Shown here one piece after another: positions 44,926 to 53,948 of a DNA stretch of 57,838 nucleotides. The notes beneath the pieces were generated by a model. It ran no database searches and was not told the origin of the DNA. It saw nothing but the letters and a program-made list of their open reading frames with translations. Location: NCBI GenBank assembly GCA_949287835.1, contig CASEHV010000019.1:1-57838 (forward strand), written 5' to 3'. The translations under genes were made by a program, and so were the position numbers. Source of the DNA: an uncultured Helicobacter sp. GTDB taxonomy: Bacteria; Campylobacterota; Campylobacteria; Campylobacterales; Helicobacteraceae. Position 1 is the first letter of the stretch, and every line of letters begins with the position of its first letter.

Positions 44926-44945
44926 TTGCTTTTTTAGGATTTTAA

Positions 44946-47900
44946 ATGTTTGTAAAAAATATTCAAAGCCTCATTTATGAATGTTTTATGAATTTAGAAA
45001 ATAATAAGCCAAATGTTAGCGAATGCATCCTAGAAAAGCCAAGTGATAATAAGAGTATCATGCGCCTTGAGAGTAGATTGGATTCAAATGGCGACTTTTT
45101 GGTTGCAAATACCTGCTACAAACACAAAAAACCCGCAAAAATCAAACCACAAATCATTATTTGCACAAGCGATGAGATGGATTTATGCTATCAGGCAGTT
45201 GCTTTTTTGCTTAGTTATAAATCTCAACTCAATTCTTCTTTTGGCAGTAAAGGCGCGGGGGGTTTGAATAATCTTGATAATGAGAATCTAGATTCTGTTT
45301 TAGAATCTAAAAGAGATTCTTCGGCTACGCCTCAGAATGACGTAACAAAAACGTCTCACAATGAAATAATGTTGGCGACTCACAATGACGCAAAAAGTCA
45401 AAATAATATAAAAACTCAAAATAACAAAACAAATTTCCCAAACAACAACATAAATCAAAGCGACAATACTAAGATTCCAGATACCGCACCCTCCACAAAA
45501 AAGACAATACAGAGCAATCATCTCCCAATACTCCTGCCAGATATTCGCCTAGCGGCATACGATAGCACTCTATCTTTCTATGAGGAGATGAAAGAGTTAT
45601 TTGCAAAACTAGCAAAATTCTATGAAAATAATTGTCAGCAAATCATCATCACTCCGCCGCATACAATCATGAATATCATGCCAAGCAAAGAGTTGCTACA
45701 TTCCTTTAGTATATCAAGACAAGATTCTATGTCCCCACAAGAGTTGGCAGAAAAGCTTATTTTATATGGTTATGAGAGTGTTGAGATTGTAGAAATGCAG
45801 GGGGAATTTTCCCTGCGGGGCGACATTCTTGATATTTTCATAGCAGATTCTAGCGACCCTGTGCGTCTTAGCTTTTTTGATAGAGAGATTGAGAGTATGC
45901 GATATTTTAATATCCAAACTCAGCTAAGTAACAAGGAGGAGCTAGAAATCATAAAGATTTTCCCCGCTATGTTTAGCCTTAGCCCTAGTCAATACGAGCT
46001 TTTGGAATCTAAAATTAATGAAAAAAAAGATGGAATTAGTAGTGTGGAGACCAGCATAAATGCTATGGGATTTTGGTTTTTACAAGATATTGGGGGGATA
46101 AATTTTTTAGAGCATTTTGATGCTATTTTTACACCAAATGCGTTAAGCGAGTATATGGGAAATGTGGATTTCGTGCTAGATTCCCTAAAGCCTAGCGAGG
46201 ATAGAATCTTTTATGTATGCAATGCTCCGCTACTTAGTAGCGACATGGATTTTATTAAACCCTCCAATCTTGCCTCTAATGCAAAGCTAAATAAAGATAA
46301 AAATATATGCGTGATTAGCAAAAGTGAGGCATTATTAAAAACGCTTGATTTTGTGCCGAGTAAAAGCATTATTTCACCCTTTTATTTCAATATCCGCACC
46401 AGTGATTCTATGTTTATTAGTCTTAGCAATGTGCAGAAAAGCCGCTCAAAAAAGATTGCTTTAAATATAGATTCTCTAAAAGTGGGGGAATTTGTGATTC
46501 ATAGCGATTATGGAATCGGAATCTTTGAATGCATTAAGCAAATCGAGGTAATGGGAGGGCTTAAGGATTTTGTAAGCATTGTGTATGCAAATGAAGATAG
46601 ACTGCTGCTGCCTGTAGAGAATCTAAACTTAATAGAGAAATATAGCGTCTATGATAGCAATGTCAAACTAGATAAATTAGGAAAATCATCATTTATAAAA
46701 CTAAAAGATTCTATAAAAGAGAAGCTACTAGAGATTGCAAATAATATTATCTCACTTCAGGCACAAAGGGAGCTAGTAAAAGCACAAATCATAGAGATAG
46801 ATAGCGTTGAGAAAATGCTACTTTATAAGGAATTTGAGCAAAAAAGGGGATTTGAGCTTACAGGCGACCAGAATCTTGCCATAACAGAAAGCTTAAATGA
46901 CTTTAAAAGTGGCAGGGTAATGGATAGACTATTAAATGGCGATGTGGGATTTGGCAAAACAGAAGTGGCAATGTCGCTATGCTATGCTTGTGCGTTAAAT
47001 GGCTTTACTAGCATTGTAGTCGTGCCTACCACGCTATTAGCACAGCAGCATTTTGATACCTTTAAAGAGAGGCTAAATCAATGCAGACTGCTAGATAGAA
47101 AGCTAAAAGTGGTAAAAATCGATAGATTTAGCAGTAGCAAAGAGAAAAAAGAGATAGAGCAGGCTCTGAGGGATAAAGAGATTCTAATCATCATAGGCAC
47201 ACATGCTATCTTTAATCTAGCGGTGCAAAATCTAGGATTAATAGTCATTGATGAGGAGCATAAATTCGGCGTGAAGCAAAAAGAGATTCTGAAAGAAAAG
47301 AGCCTAAATACTCATGTGTTATCCATGTCTGCTACGCCCATTCCTAGAACCTTAAACATGGCATTCTCTAAGCTAAAATCTGTAAGTGAGCTAAGGGAGG
47401 CGCCTAACTTTAAGCAAGAAAGCAAAACCTTTGTAAAGATAAAAAAGGATTCTCTAATCAAAGAAGCCATCACAAGAGAGCTAAGACGTGGTGGGCAGGT
47501 ATTTTATATCTACAATAATATCGCAAGGATTGATAGCATACAGCATTATCTGCTTTCATTGCTACCAGAGCTAAAGATTCTAGTGCTACACTCAAAGATA
47601 AAGCCACAGGATACAGAGAGGGGAATGTTAGATTTCCTGCATAAAAAATATGACATTCTGCTATGCACCTCTATTGTGGAATCTGGAATCCACCTGCCAA
47701 ATGCAAATACCATTATCATCGATGATGCGCATAATTTTGGAGTAGCAGACATTCATCAGTTAAGGGGGCGCGTAGGCAGGGGCAGAGCTGTGGGATATTG
47801 CTATTTGCTAACGCGAGAAGACATAGGTAGCGATGCGACAAAGCGACTTTTGGCATTGGAGAAAAACTCATATCTAGGAAGCGGGGCGGCAATTGCCTAT

Positions 47901-48413
47901 CAGGATTTAGAGATTAGAGGCGGGGGGAATCTGCTAGGAAGTGCACAAAGTGGACATATAAAACAGGTAGGCTTTAGTATGTATGTAAAAATGCTAGAGG
48001 ATACATTAAGTAGCCTAACGCAAAGTCACAGTATGCACTCACGCATTGATTTAAAGCTAAGTATTAGTGCGTTTTTGAATGAAACTCTTATCACTAGCGA
48101 GAGAATGCGGCTGGAGTTATATCGTAGATTATCACAGGCAAAAAGTGAGAGGGAGGTAAGGGAGATTGAAAGCGAGATTGAGCAGCGATTCGGAAAGCTA
48201 GATATTTATACATTGCAGTTTTTGGAGTTAATTATCATTAAGATTCTAGCTTTAAGTTTGCATGTAAAGGCAATTAGCAATATGTCAAATAATATTTGCA
48301 TAACCTTTGATGACAATAATAAAGTGTATATAAAATCTGAGACAAAAGATGATGATGATGTGATAAACGCGATAAAGAAGTATTTAAAAGAAATGGGGAG
48401 GGAGATAGCTTAG
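44946..48413 (+). CDS. mfd: Transcription-repair coupling factor with a repeat-derived insertion
   Basis: Mfd displaces RNA polymerase stalled at lesions and recruits UvrA. The N-terminal UvrB-like module has LPDIRLAAYDST and LSMSPQELAEKL-like sequence (ISRQDSMSPQELAEKLI). The polymerase-interaction domain has GEFVIHSDYGIGIFE. The RecG-like motor has GDVGFGKTEVAMSL, DEEHKFGVKQKE, SMSATPIPRTLNMA, ATRGGQVF-like RRGGQVFYIYNN and LRGRVGRGRAVGYCYL. At 1155 residues it exceeds the H. pylori protein (about 1000). Residues about 97-190 (45234-45515) are a foreign Asn-rich stretch between AVAFLLSYKSQL and LPILLPDIRLAAYD. Motor and RNA polymerase-binding motifs are intact. Confidence 0.93.
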   Translation: MFVKNIQSLIYECFMNLENNKPNVSECILEKPSDNKSIMRLESRLDSNGDFLVANTCYKHKKPAKIKPQIIICTSDEMDLCYQAVAFLLSYKSQLNSSFGSKGAGGLNNLDNENLDSVLESKRDSSATPQNDVTKTSHNEIMLATHNDAKSQNNIKTQNNKTNFPNNNINQSDNTKIPDTAPSTKKTIQSNHLPILLPDIRLAAYDSTLSFYEEMKELFAKLAKFYENNCQQIIITPPHTIMNIMPSKELLHSFSISRQDSMSPQELAEKLILYGYESVEIVEMQGEFSLRGDILDIFIADSSDPVRLSFFDREIESMRYFNIQTQLSNKEELEIIKIFPAMFSLSPSQYELLESKINEKKDGISSVETSINAMGFWFLQDIGGINFLEHFDAIFTPNALSEYMGNVDFVLDSLKPSEDRIFYVCNAPLLSSDMDFIKPSNLASNAKLNKDKNICVISKSEALLKTLDFVPSKSIISPFYFNIRTSDSMFISLSNVQKSRSKKIALNIDSLKVGEFVIHSDYGIGIFECIKQIEVMGGLKDFVSIVYANEDRLLLPVENLNLIEKYSVYDSNVKLDKLGKSSFIKLKDSIKEKLLEIANNIISLQAQRELVKAQIIEIDSVEKMLLYKEFEQKRGFELTGDQNLAITESLNDFKSGRVMDRLLNGDVGFGKTEVAMSLCYACALNGFTSIVVVPTTLLAQQHFDTFKERLNQCRLLDRKLKVVKIDRFSSSKEKKEIEQALRDKEILIIIGTHAIFNLAVQNLGLIVIDEEHKFGVKQKEILKEKSLNTHVLSMSATPIPRTLNMAFSKLKSVSELREAPNFKQESKTFVKIKKDSLIKEAITRELRRGGQVFYIYNNIARIDSIQHYLLSLLPELKILVLHSKIKPQDTERGMLDFLHKKYDILLCTSIVESGIHLPNANTIIIDDAHNFGVADIHQLRGRVGRGRAVGYCYLLTREDIGSDATKRLLALEKNSYLGSGAAIAYQDLEIRGGGNLLGSAQSGHIKQVGFSMYVKMLEDTLSSLTQSHSMHSRIDLKLSISAFLNETLITSERMRLELYRRLSQAKSEREVREIESEIEQRFGKLDIYTLQFLELIIIKILALSLHVKAISNMSNNICITFDDNNKVYIKSETKDDDDVINAIKKYLKEMGREIA
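45234..45515 (+). repeat. In-frame insertion derived from module A inside mfd
   Basis: One excellent module A copy at 45312-45342 encodes RDSSATPQNDV. It is followed by two decayed tails (ACGTCTCACAATGA… and GCGACTCACAATGACGC) that give SHNE and THNDA. The remainder is Asn/Lys/Gln-rich. Orientation and frame are as in thrC and gpmI. Confidence 0.85.
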
Positions 48414-48414
48414 A

Positions 48415-49029
48415 TTATTGATGTATGTAGATTCTAAGTCGTCCATTATTTAGCACAAAGCCTCGGTTGTTTTTTATTTGTGTTATCACATAGATTCCAT
48501 CAAAGTTTTTAATGAAAGAATCCTGAAAATCTGTTACTTCCTTTGGTGAGCAAACCTTCCTAGTGCTAGCCGCACCAGAGATGACAATCCTAGTATTATC
48601 CTGCCAGAAAAACTTAGCAGTATAATCATTGCACCCAACCCTACCATATATGACATCTTGCGCTCTATCAAATTCCATAGTAGATACCAAAGTAATACTT
48701 GCCAATTCATCTAGCGGAGTTTCATGCGATTCGTCATCATAGTCGTCATTAATACTTTTTAGCTGCTCAAAATCTGCGTTAATGCTATCTAGCCTACTTG
48801 ATTGACTTTGTGCGAATTTATCATACGAGTTTTTTTTGCCCTCATCTATCTTTCCCCCCTCTCTTTTTGCCTTGTTTGCTAACTCCTGTGGGCTAAGAAT
48901 CACCCTATCATCAATCTCTAGCTTTACAATGAGATACCTATTTTTATCCAAAACCCCTTTTTGACCAAAAAAATAGCACCCACTAATCAATACAGATAGT
49001 AAAATAAAGCAGTAACGAAATGCTCTCAT
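48415..49029 (-). CDS. Lipoprotein with a META/HslJ-like domain
   Basis: A 204-residue protein with a lipoprotein signal (lipobox LISGC, Cys18). Residues about 30-110 are charged and probably disordered. Residues about 112-204 resemble the META/HslJ fold: GRVGCNDYTAKFFW, ISGAASTRKVC and FQDSFIKNFDGIYVIT carry the usual GCN…G and T-x-x-x-C spacing. META-domain proteins are envelope proteins linked to stress tolerance and protease inhibition in other bacteria. The gene ends 2 bases from the convergent mfd stop and overlaps the AAA+ ATPase gene by four bases, so it is co-translated with it. Confidence 0.65.
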   Translation of the reverse strand: MRAFRYCFILLSVLISGCYFFGQKGVLDKNRYLIVKLEIDDRVILSPQELANKAKREGGKIDEGKKNSYDKFAQSQSSRLDSINADFEQLKSINDDYDDESHETPLDELASITLVSTMEFDRAQDVIYGRVGCNDYTAKFFWQDNTRIVISGAASTRKVCSPKEVTDFQDSFIKNFDGIYVITQIKNNRGFVLNNGRLRIYIHQ

Positions 49030-50726
49030 GCTTCCCTCGTAACAAACCCCATTTTTTTAGAATCACCAAATACATTATCTATCTCTTTTTGTATCTCAAA
49101 GGCAAAGTCATCATAGCTAAAAACACTATTTTCTCTTAACGCAACTTTGTAGCAGGTATTCTCTACAATGATTTTTATCTGTCCACCGCTTAAATCAAAA
49201 GTGGATAATCTATCTATGATTCTAAATCTATCCTCGCTAAAATTCGCTAGTTTTGGAAAATGTATATCCCATATTTTTTTTCGTAGCTCATAAGTGGGTC
49301 TTTGAAAGCAAATCTTGTAATTAAAACGTCTTGAAAATGCGTTATCTAACGTGTCTTGAAAATTTGTAGTGGCAATTAAGATTCCCTCAAATCTCTCTAT
49401 CTGTTCTAGGAAGATATTTTGCATCTGATGATACATTCGTCCGACATCGCTACCATCTATGCCACTCCTTGACATGAGAATCTGGTCTGCCTCATCTAGT
49501 AGTAATATTGGATTGCTTTTTGTGCTTTCTGATATATTTCTGTATTCATCAAAAATCTTTCGTGAGTTTTTCTCACTTTCGCCAACATACATTGATATAA
49601 TATTAGAGCAATCAAAACTTAATACTTTCTGCCCTAGCGATTTTGCCAATGCTAAAGCGCTACTTGTTTTCCCTGTACCACTATCGCCATATAGCAGTAT
49701 TTTGGAAGTAATCTTAGCACTATCTTTTATACCCCAATGTTTAAGCTTTTTATACACCCTTTTATCAAGATTCTTAATTAAGGTATCAAATCTCTCTTTA
49801 ATGCTATCATCTAACACAATGGAATCTAAGCCCTTTTTTGGCTTAATTAATCTAAAAAATCCACCTCTCTCTACCTCATCTTCTATGCTAACCTTATCTC
49901 TTTTTACATCTAAGATTAGGTTACTAAATACATTGTGAGGAATAAAAAACTCTTGGTCTTGAAATGAGAAGTCTTCGTATTTTTCCTTTTCTACAAGACC
50001 TGTGCTAAGTAGCTTTGACTTTTCAGATAAAAGATTTTGTATAATGAATTTTTCCTCATCATTTATGCCTAGCGGGATAATATCTTTCATAGATACACCA
50101 AAATTGCCATTATATTGTGCCTGTGCGATTAGCAGAAATACTAGCTTTTCTAAATTGTTTAAGCCATGCTTGTCAAAATAAGTCATTATTTTAAACTTCT
50201 TAACATTGCTAAGGACATTTTTGCTAATTGTTTTGCTTAATTTCTCAATATACATCTTACAAGTATTTGACAGATTCTCATTGCTAGATAATCTATCCAT
50301 TTTATTATATTGCATGACTATATTGATATATGCCCACTCATCTTGTATATAATCAAGCGAGGATTGATATTCTCTGTCTTTTATATTGCTTGTAATCACA
50401 TTGCCATTTTCAAGCAATGCAAAAAAGCTAGAATCAAGAGATATACAAATATCTTTTAACTCCAAAATACTTAGCCCAGATGAGGCATCAATCCAGCCTA
50501 GCTCTATTAAATGTTTTATTTCCTTAAGATATGGCAGAGTTTCAAAACCCCTTGCAAAATAAGTCATCTCTAAAAATGATGAAACATAGACATCACTGCT
50601 TTCTCTTACATAAATAAGCAATAATTCACGAAGCAAACCTGCCTCATGTAAATTACAATTAAGCAGTGGAAAAATCTTTGTTTCTTGAATTTTATCCTGC
50701 AACAAAAAGTCTGTTAAAAACTCCAT
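49026..50726 (-). CDS. AAA+ ATPase with a long unassigned N-terminal region
   Basis: A 566-residue protein. Residues 1-300 are largely helical and not recognised. Residues about 305-560 are a classical AAA module: Walker A GDSGTGKTSS (347-356), pore-loop-like MYVGESEKNSRKIF, Walker B ILLLDEADQIL (407-417), sensor-1 ATTNFQDTLD, arginine-finger-type SRRFNYKI and sensor 2 LSGGQIKIIVEN. It most resembles stand-alone remodelling ATPases of the CDC48/FtsH/katanin type. No protease or nuclease domain is seen. It is co-encoded with a META-domain lipoprotein, which gives no clear function. Confidence 0.75.
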   Translation of the reverse strand: MEFLTDFLLQDKIQETKIFPLLNCNLHEAGLLRELLLIYVRESSDVYVSSFLEMTYFARGFETLPYLKEIKHLIELGWIDASSGLSILELKDICISLDSSFFALLENGNVITSNIKDREYQSSLDYIQDEWAYINIVMQYNKMDRLSSNENLSNTCKMYIEKLSKTISKNVLSNVKKFKIMTYFDKHGLNNLEKLVFLLIAQAQYNGNFGVSMKDIIPLGINDEEKFIIQNLLSEKSKLLSTGLVEKEKYEDFSFQDQEFFIPHNVFSNLILDVKRDKVSIEDEVERGGFFRLIKPKKGLDSIVLDDSIKERFDTLIKNLDKRVYKKLKHWGIKDSAKITSKILLYGDSGTGKTSSALALAKSLGQKVLSFDCSNIISMYVGESEKNSRKIFDEYRNISESTKSNPILLLDEADQILMSRSGIDGSDVGRMYHQMQNIFLEQIERFEGILIATTNFQDTLDNAFSRRFNYKICFQRPTYELRKKIWDIHFPKLANFSEDRFRIIDRLSTFDLSGGQIKIIVENTCYKVALRENSVFSYDDFAFEIQKEIDNVFGDSKKMGFVTREA

Positions 50727-50953
50727 CTACAACCCAAAACCTTAGAATGCTAACCCGTATTCTATCCTATAAATAAAAACTAAAATTTTAAAACTCTCTA
50801 AGTTATCCAATTATTTTTAATTTCCTATATAATTTAGACTATACGCCTTTTTGGCATAATACAAAAGAAGTTGCCCTTACTATGCGTTGCATTTTGATAT
50901 ACTTATAGTTTTGTGTTAAATGCGAAAATTATTAAGGTCATATAAGGTTTATA

Positions 50954-51703
50954 ATGGAAAACGAAGCTACTCTAAAAGAGCGATATGCTAGGCATCTCAT
51001 GCTAGATGATGTAGGGCAGGAGGGGCAGGATAAGCTATCTAGCGGACGTGTGCTAATCATTGGTGCAGGTGGGCTTGGCTCTCCTGTGTGCCTATATCTT
51101 AGTGCGGCAGGTGTTGGCAGGATTGGAATCCTAGATTTTGATACAGTCGAGATTAGCAATCTGCAAAGGCAGGTTATACACTATACAAGCGATGTTGGAA
51201 AATCCAAAATCTCATCTGCACAGGCAAAAATGAGTAATATAAATCCAAATGTAAAAATAGATACATATTTTGAGAAGCTAACAGAGAGTAATGCCGCCGA
51301 TATTTTGCAAAACTATGATTTCATCATAGATGCCACAGATAATTTCACAGGCAAATTTCTCATTAATAGAATCTGCGTTGGATTAAATAAGCCCTTTAGC
51401 CATGCGGGTGTGCTGAAATACAGGGGGCAGACAATGACTGTTATCCCGCATAAGAGTGCGTGTTTCTCATGTGTCTTTAGTGAGCAGCCAAGCAGTGAGC
51501 TAGATTCTTACTTTAGGGCTGGTCTCTTTGGTGTTACGCCCGGTATCATTGGCTGCATACAAGCAAGCGAGGCTATTAAATATATTCTAGGCATAGGCGA
51601 TTTATTGCTAGATTCTCTTTTAACCATGGATATAAAAACCATGTCTTTTAGGAAGGTGGCTATAAAGCCAAATCCACATTGTAATGTGTGTTCTAACTCT
51701 TAA
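50954..51703 (+). CDS. moeB: ThiF/MoeB-family adenylyltransferase
   Basis: A 249-residue E1-like enzyme that adenylates the C-terminus of a small sulfur carrier (MoaD or ThiS). The nucleotide site is LIIGAGGLGSPVCLYLSAAG, followed by DFDTVEISNLQRQV and DATDNF. Two zinc-binding CxxC pairs are present (ACFSCVF and HCNVCSNS). The length and absence of a rhodanese domain fit MoeB, with ThiF as the alternative; ThiF and MoeB cannot be separated by eye. It lies 24 bases before motA but has no functional link to motility. I see no gene in 50,727-50,953, which should hold its promoter. Confidence 0.85.
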   Translation: MENEATLKERYARHLMLDDVGQEGQDKLSSGRVLIIGAGGLGSPVCLYLSAAGVGRIGILDFDTVEISNLQRQVIHYTSDVGKSKISSAQAKMSNINPNVKIDTYFEKLTESNAADILQNYDFIIDATDNFTGKFLINRICVGLNKPFSHAGVLKYRGQTMTVIPHKSACFSCVFSEQPSSELDSYFRAGLFGVTPGIIGCIQASEAIKYILGIGDLLLDSLLTMDIKTMSFRKVAIKPNPHCNVCSNS

Positions 51704-51727
51704 CTCTACACAGGAAAGGATATTTTT

Positions 51728-52498
51728 ATGGATTTGTCATCGATTTTAGGTCTTGTGCTATCAATCACAAGTATTTCTGTCGGGGATATTATGGAGGGTG
51801 GTAACCCCCTACATTTGATACACCTAAGCTCTGTTATTATCGTGATTCCAACTGCGATGTTCTCCGCTATGACTGCTACGCATGCTAAGGCTATCAAGGC
51901 TGGATTCAAAGAGGTTAAAATGGTGTTTGTAAATCCAAAAGTCAATCTCAATAATACCATTCGGCAGATGGTAGAGTTCGCCTCAGAGGCACGTAAAAAT
52001 GGTCTACTAACGCTAGAGGCTAGGGTCTCTCAGCTAGAAGATGACTTTACACGTGAGGCTATGTCGATGATTATCGATGGTCGTGAGGCAAAAGATGTGC
52101 GTGAGGATATGGATATTCAAATCGAGCAGTTAGAACATTACTATCATGGCGCGGCACACTTTTGGATTCTAATGGGTGAGAGCTGTCCGGTGTTTGGGCT
52201 AGTTGGAGCGGTGTGTGGTCTTATCTTGGCGCTAACGCTGCTAGATAATCCAACCGCCATGGCAGCAGGTATCGGTGGTGCCTTTACCGCGACTGTTACA
52301 GGGATTATGGGTGCTTATGCGATTTTTGGACCCTTTGGGCATAAGATTAAGGCAAAATCTCATGATGTCATCAAGGAAAAGACGATGATAGTAGAGGCAG
52401 TAGTGGGAATCGCAAATGGTGATAACCCAAGGAATCTTGAGGCAAAACTGCTAGGATTCGTATCACCTGGTGAGCCTAAAGTATCGCAGTTTGAGTAA
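51728..52498 (+). CDS. motA: Flagellar motor stator protein MotA
   Basis: A 256-residue inner-membrane protein with four hydrophobic segments (about residues 4-20, 33-52, 147-170 and 178-200) and a large cytoplasmic loop. The ending GESCPVFGLVGAVCGLILAL and AFTATVTGIMGAYAIFGPFG is typical. With MotB it forms the proton channel that drives the flagellum. The ATG follows AGGAAAGGATATTTTT. motB starts 9 bases downstream. Confidence 0.96.
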   Translation: MDLSSILGLVLSITSISVGDIMEGGNPLHLIHLSSVIIVIPTAMFSAMTATHAKAIKAGFKEVKMVFVNPKVNLNNTIRQMVEFASEARKNGLLTLEARVSQLEDDFTREAMSMIIDGREAKDVREDMDIQIEQLEHYYHGAAHFWILMGESCPVFGLVGAVCGLILALTLLDNPTAMAAGIGGAFTATVTGIMGAYAIFGPFGHKIKAKSHDVIKEKTMIVEAVVGIANGDNPRNLEAKLLGFVSPGEPKVSQFE

Positions 52499-52507
52499 GG
52501 AATTTTC

Positions 52508-53272
52508 ATGTCAAAGAAATGTAAATGTGAGGAATGTCCAGCAGGTGAGAAATGGGCGGTGCCTTATGCGGACTTCTTGTCGCTACTACTCGCACTTTTC
52601 ATTGCGTTATATGCGATTACGGCGGTTAATACCTCTAGGGTAAAGGCAGTTACAGAGGCATTCATTACCATTTTTGATGCCACGCCCATGCCTGAGCGCA
52701 CCCTACCTGTTTTAATTATCCCACCAGACCCTGGGACTGTCAAAGAGGAATCTGATAATACATTGAAGAATACCTCCACTAATGTCAATTCGCCCGTAAC
52801 CGTTACTACTGTAACGCAGCTATCCAATCTTATCCAAGATGGCGGATTGCTAGAGCAGATAGAGCAAGGCACGACACTAAGGCTACCGTCGGATATTTTG
52901 TTTGAGCCAGGTGCGGCGGAGTTAGTGAATCAAGATACACGTTCAGAGCTAGATTTACTAGCTAGTATTCTAAATAAAATGCCATCCGAGGTAGAGGTAA
53001 ATATACGTGGCTATACAGATAACTCAAGCACAGGTAGCTTTAATAGTAGCTATGAGTTGGCTGGGGCTAGGGCATTTAATGTCATGCAGTATTTGATAGC
53101 AAAGGGCGTTGATCCCGCTAGATTATCATATACTTCTTATGGGCAGTATAATCCCATCGTACCTAATGATAGCGAGGCAAATAGACGGGCGAATAATAGA
53201 GTCGAGGTATTTTTCTCCACCTCTAAGACTTCCATGAAAGAAGTGCAGGGTATCCTAGAGGGTATGCAGTAA
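52508..53272 (+). CDS. motB: Flagellar motor stator protein MotB
   Basis: A 254-residue protein. After a Cys-rich cytoplasmic start (KKCKCEECPAGEKW) comes one membrane helix with the proton-binding Asp22 (VPYADFLSLLLALFIALYAI). A plug/linker region follows, then an OmpA-like peptidoglycan-binding domain (about residues 120-240: ILFEPGAAELVNQD, VNIRGYTDNSS, GARAFNVMQYLIAKGVDPAR, NRRANNRVEVFF). It anchors the stator to the wall. The start has AAGGAATTTTC. Confidence 0.96.
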   Translation: MSKKCKCEECPAGEKWAVPYADFLSLLLALFIALYAITAVNTSRVKAVTEAFITIFDATPMPERTLPVLIIPPDPGTVKEESDNTLKNTSTNVNSPVTVTTVTQLSNLIQDGGLLEQIEQGTTLRLPSDILFEPGAAELVNQDTRSELDLLASILNKMPSEVEVNIRGYTDNSSTGSFNSSYELAGARAFNVMQYLIAKGVDPARLSYTSYGQYNPIVPNDSEANRRANNRVEVFFSTSKTSMKEVQGILEGMQ

Positions 53273-53288
53273 TAGATAAGGTTGTGTT

Positions 53289-53816
53289 TTGCTTGGATTT
53301 GGACTTGGCGAGATTATATTAATCGTAGTTGTGGCAATCATCGTGCTAGGACCGGATAAATTGCCAAATGCGCTTGTAGAGATTGTAAAGACCATAAGGG
53401 TTATCAAAAAAACCATTAATGACGCAAAGGAAACCCTAGATAAAGAAATCAATATCGCAGAGCTAAAAAGGGAAGCACAGGAGTATAAAGACAAGCTAGA
53501 GCGGAGTGTGAGCCTAGATAGCATTGGCTATAAAGAAATCAGCGAGGATATAAAAGAGATAAAAAAAGACATGAATGATGTCGAGCATTTGTTCCGTGAT
53601 TATAAACCTAGGGGGGTGGATATAGAGGATTCTAGCAAAGTAGATTCTAATGAAATAAAAGAGGAAAGCAAAGAGGAGCCAAAAGATGAAACACAAATCA
53701 TGACAAAACACATAAGCGATGATTCTTTAAAACTATATAATGAAGACAATAAAGAGCCAGAAAATCATAGAAAATTAGCGGAGAAATATTGGAGTAGAAA
53801 ATCGAAAGCCGAGTAG
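53289..53816 (+). CDS. tatB: Twin-arginine translocase subunit TatB
   Basis: A 175-residue protein with one N-terminal membrane helix, the hinge GPDKLP, an amphipathic helix (LVEIVKTIRVIKKTINDAKE) and a charged tail; together these are the TatB/TatA pattern, with length favouring TatB. With TatC it receives twin-arginine substrates such as the amidohydrolase at 10.7-12.0 kb. The start is TTG at 53289, with AAGGTTG upstream. In H. pylori tatC follows tatB directly. Here the next DNA is the convergent restriction-modification island. Confidence 0.88.
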   Translation: MLGFGLGEIILIVVVAIIVLGPDKLPNALVEIVKTIRVIKKTINDAKETLDKEINIAELKREAQEYKDKLERSVSLDSIGYKEISEDIKEIKKDMNDVEHLFRDYKPRGVDIEDSSKVDSNEIKEESKEEPKDETQIMTKHISDDSLKLYNEDNKEPENHRKLAEKYWSRKSKAE

Positions 53817-53948
53817 ATTTAATAGATGGTGAAAACAAATATCATAGCGATGTTTTTCTTGCTATGTTGCATTTTTTCAATGATTGTCAATCTTTTGTCT
53901 CTTCTTAATTTGTGTTGGATTCTACAAGATTACAACAAAAAACATTAC

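Noticed and set aside
41003-45515. Assembly artefact or frameshift as the reason for the extra segments in gpmI, thrC and mfd
   Set aside because: Each segment stays in frame for about 95-115 codons, is flanked by intact conserved motifs, and contains the same repeat found elsewhere in the window.
40900-45600. CRISPR array suggested by repeated short units
   Set aside because: Units are irregularly spaced, diverged, inside genes and without spacer-length regularity; no cas genes are present.
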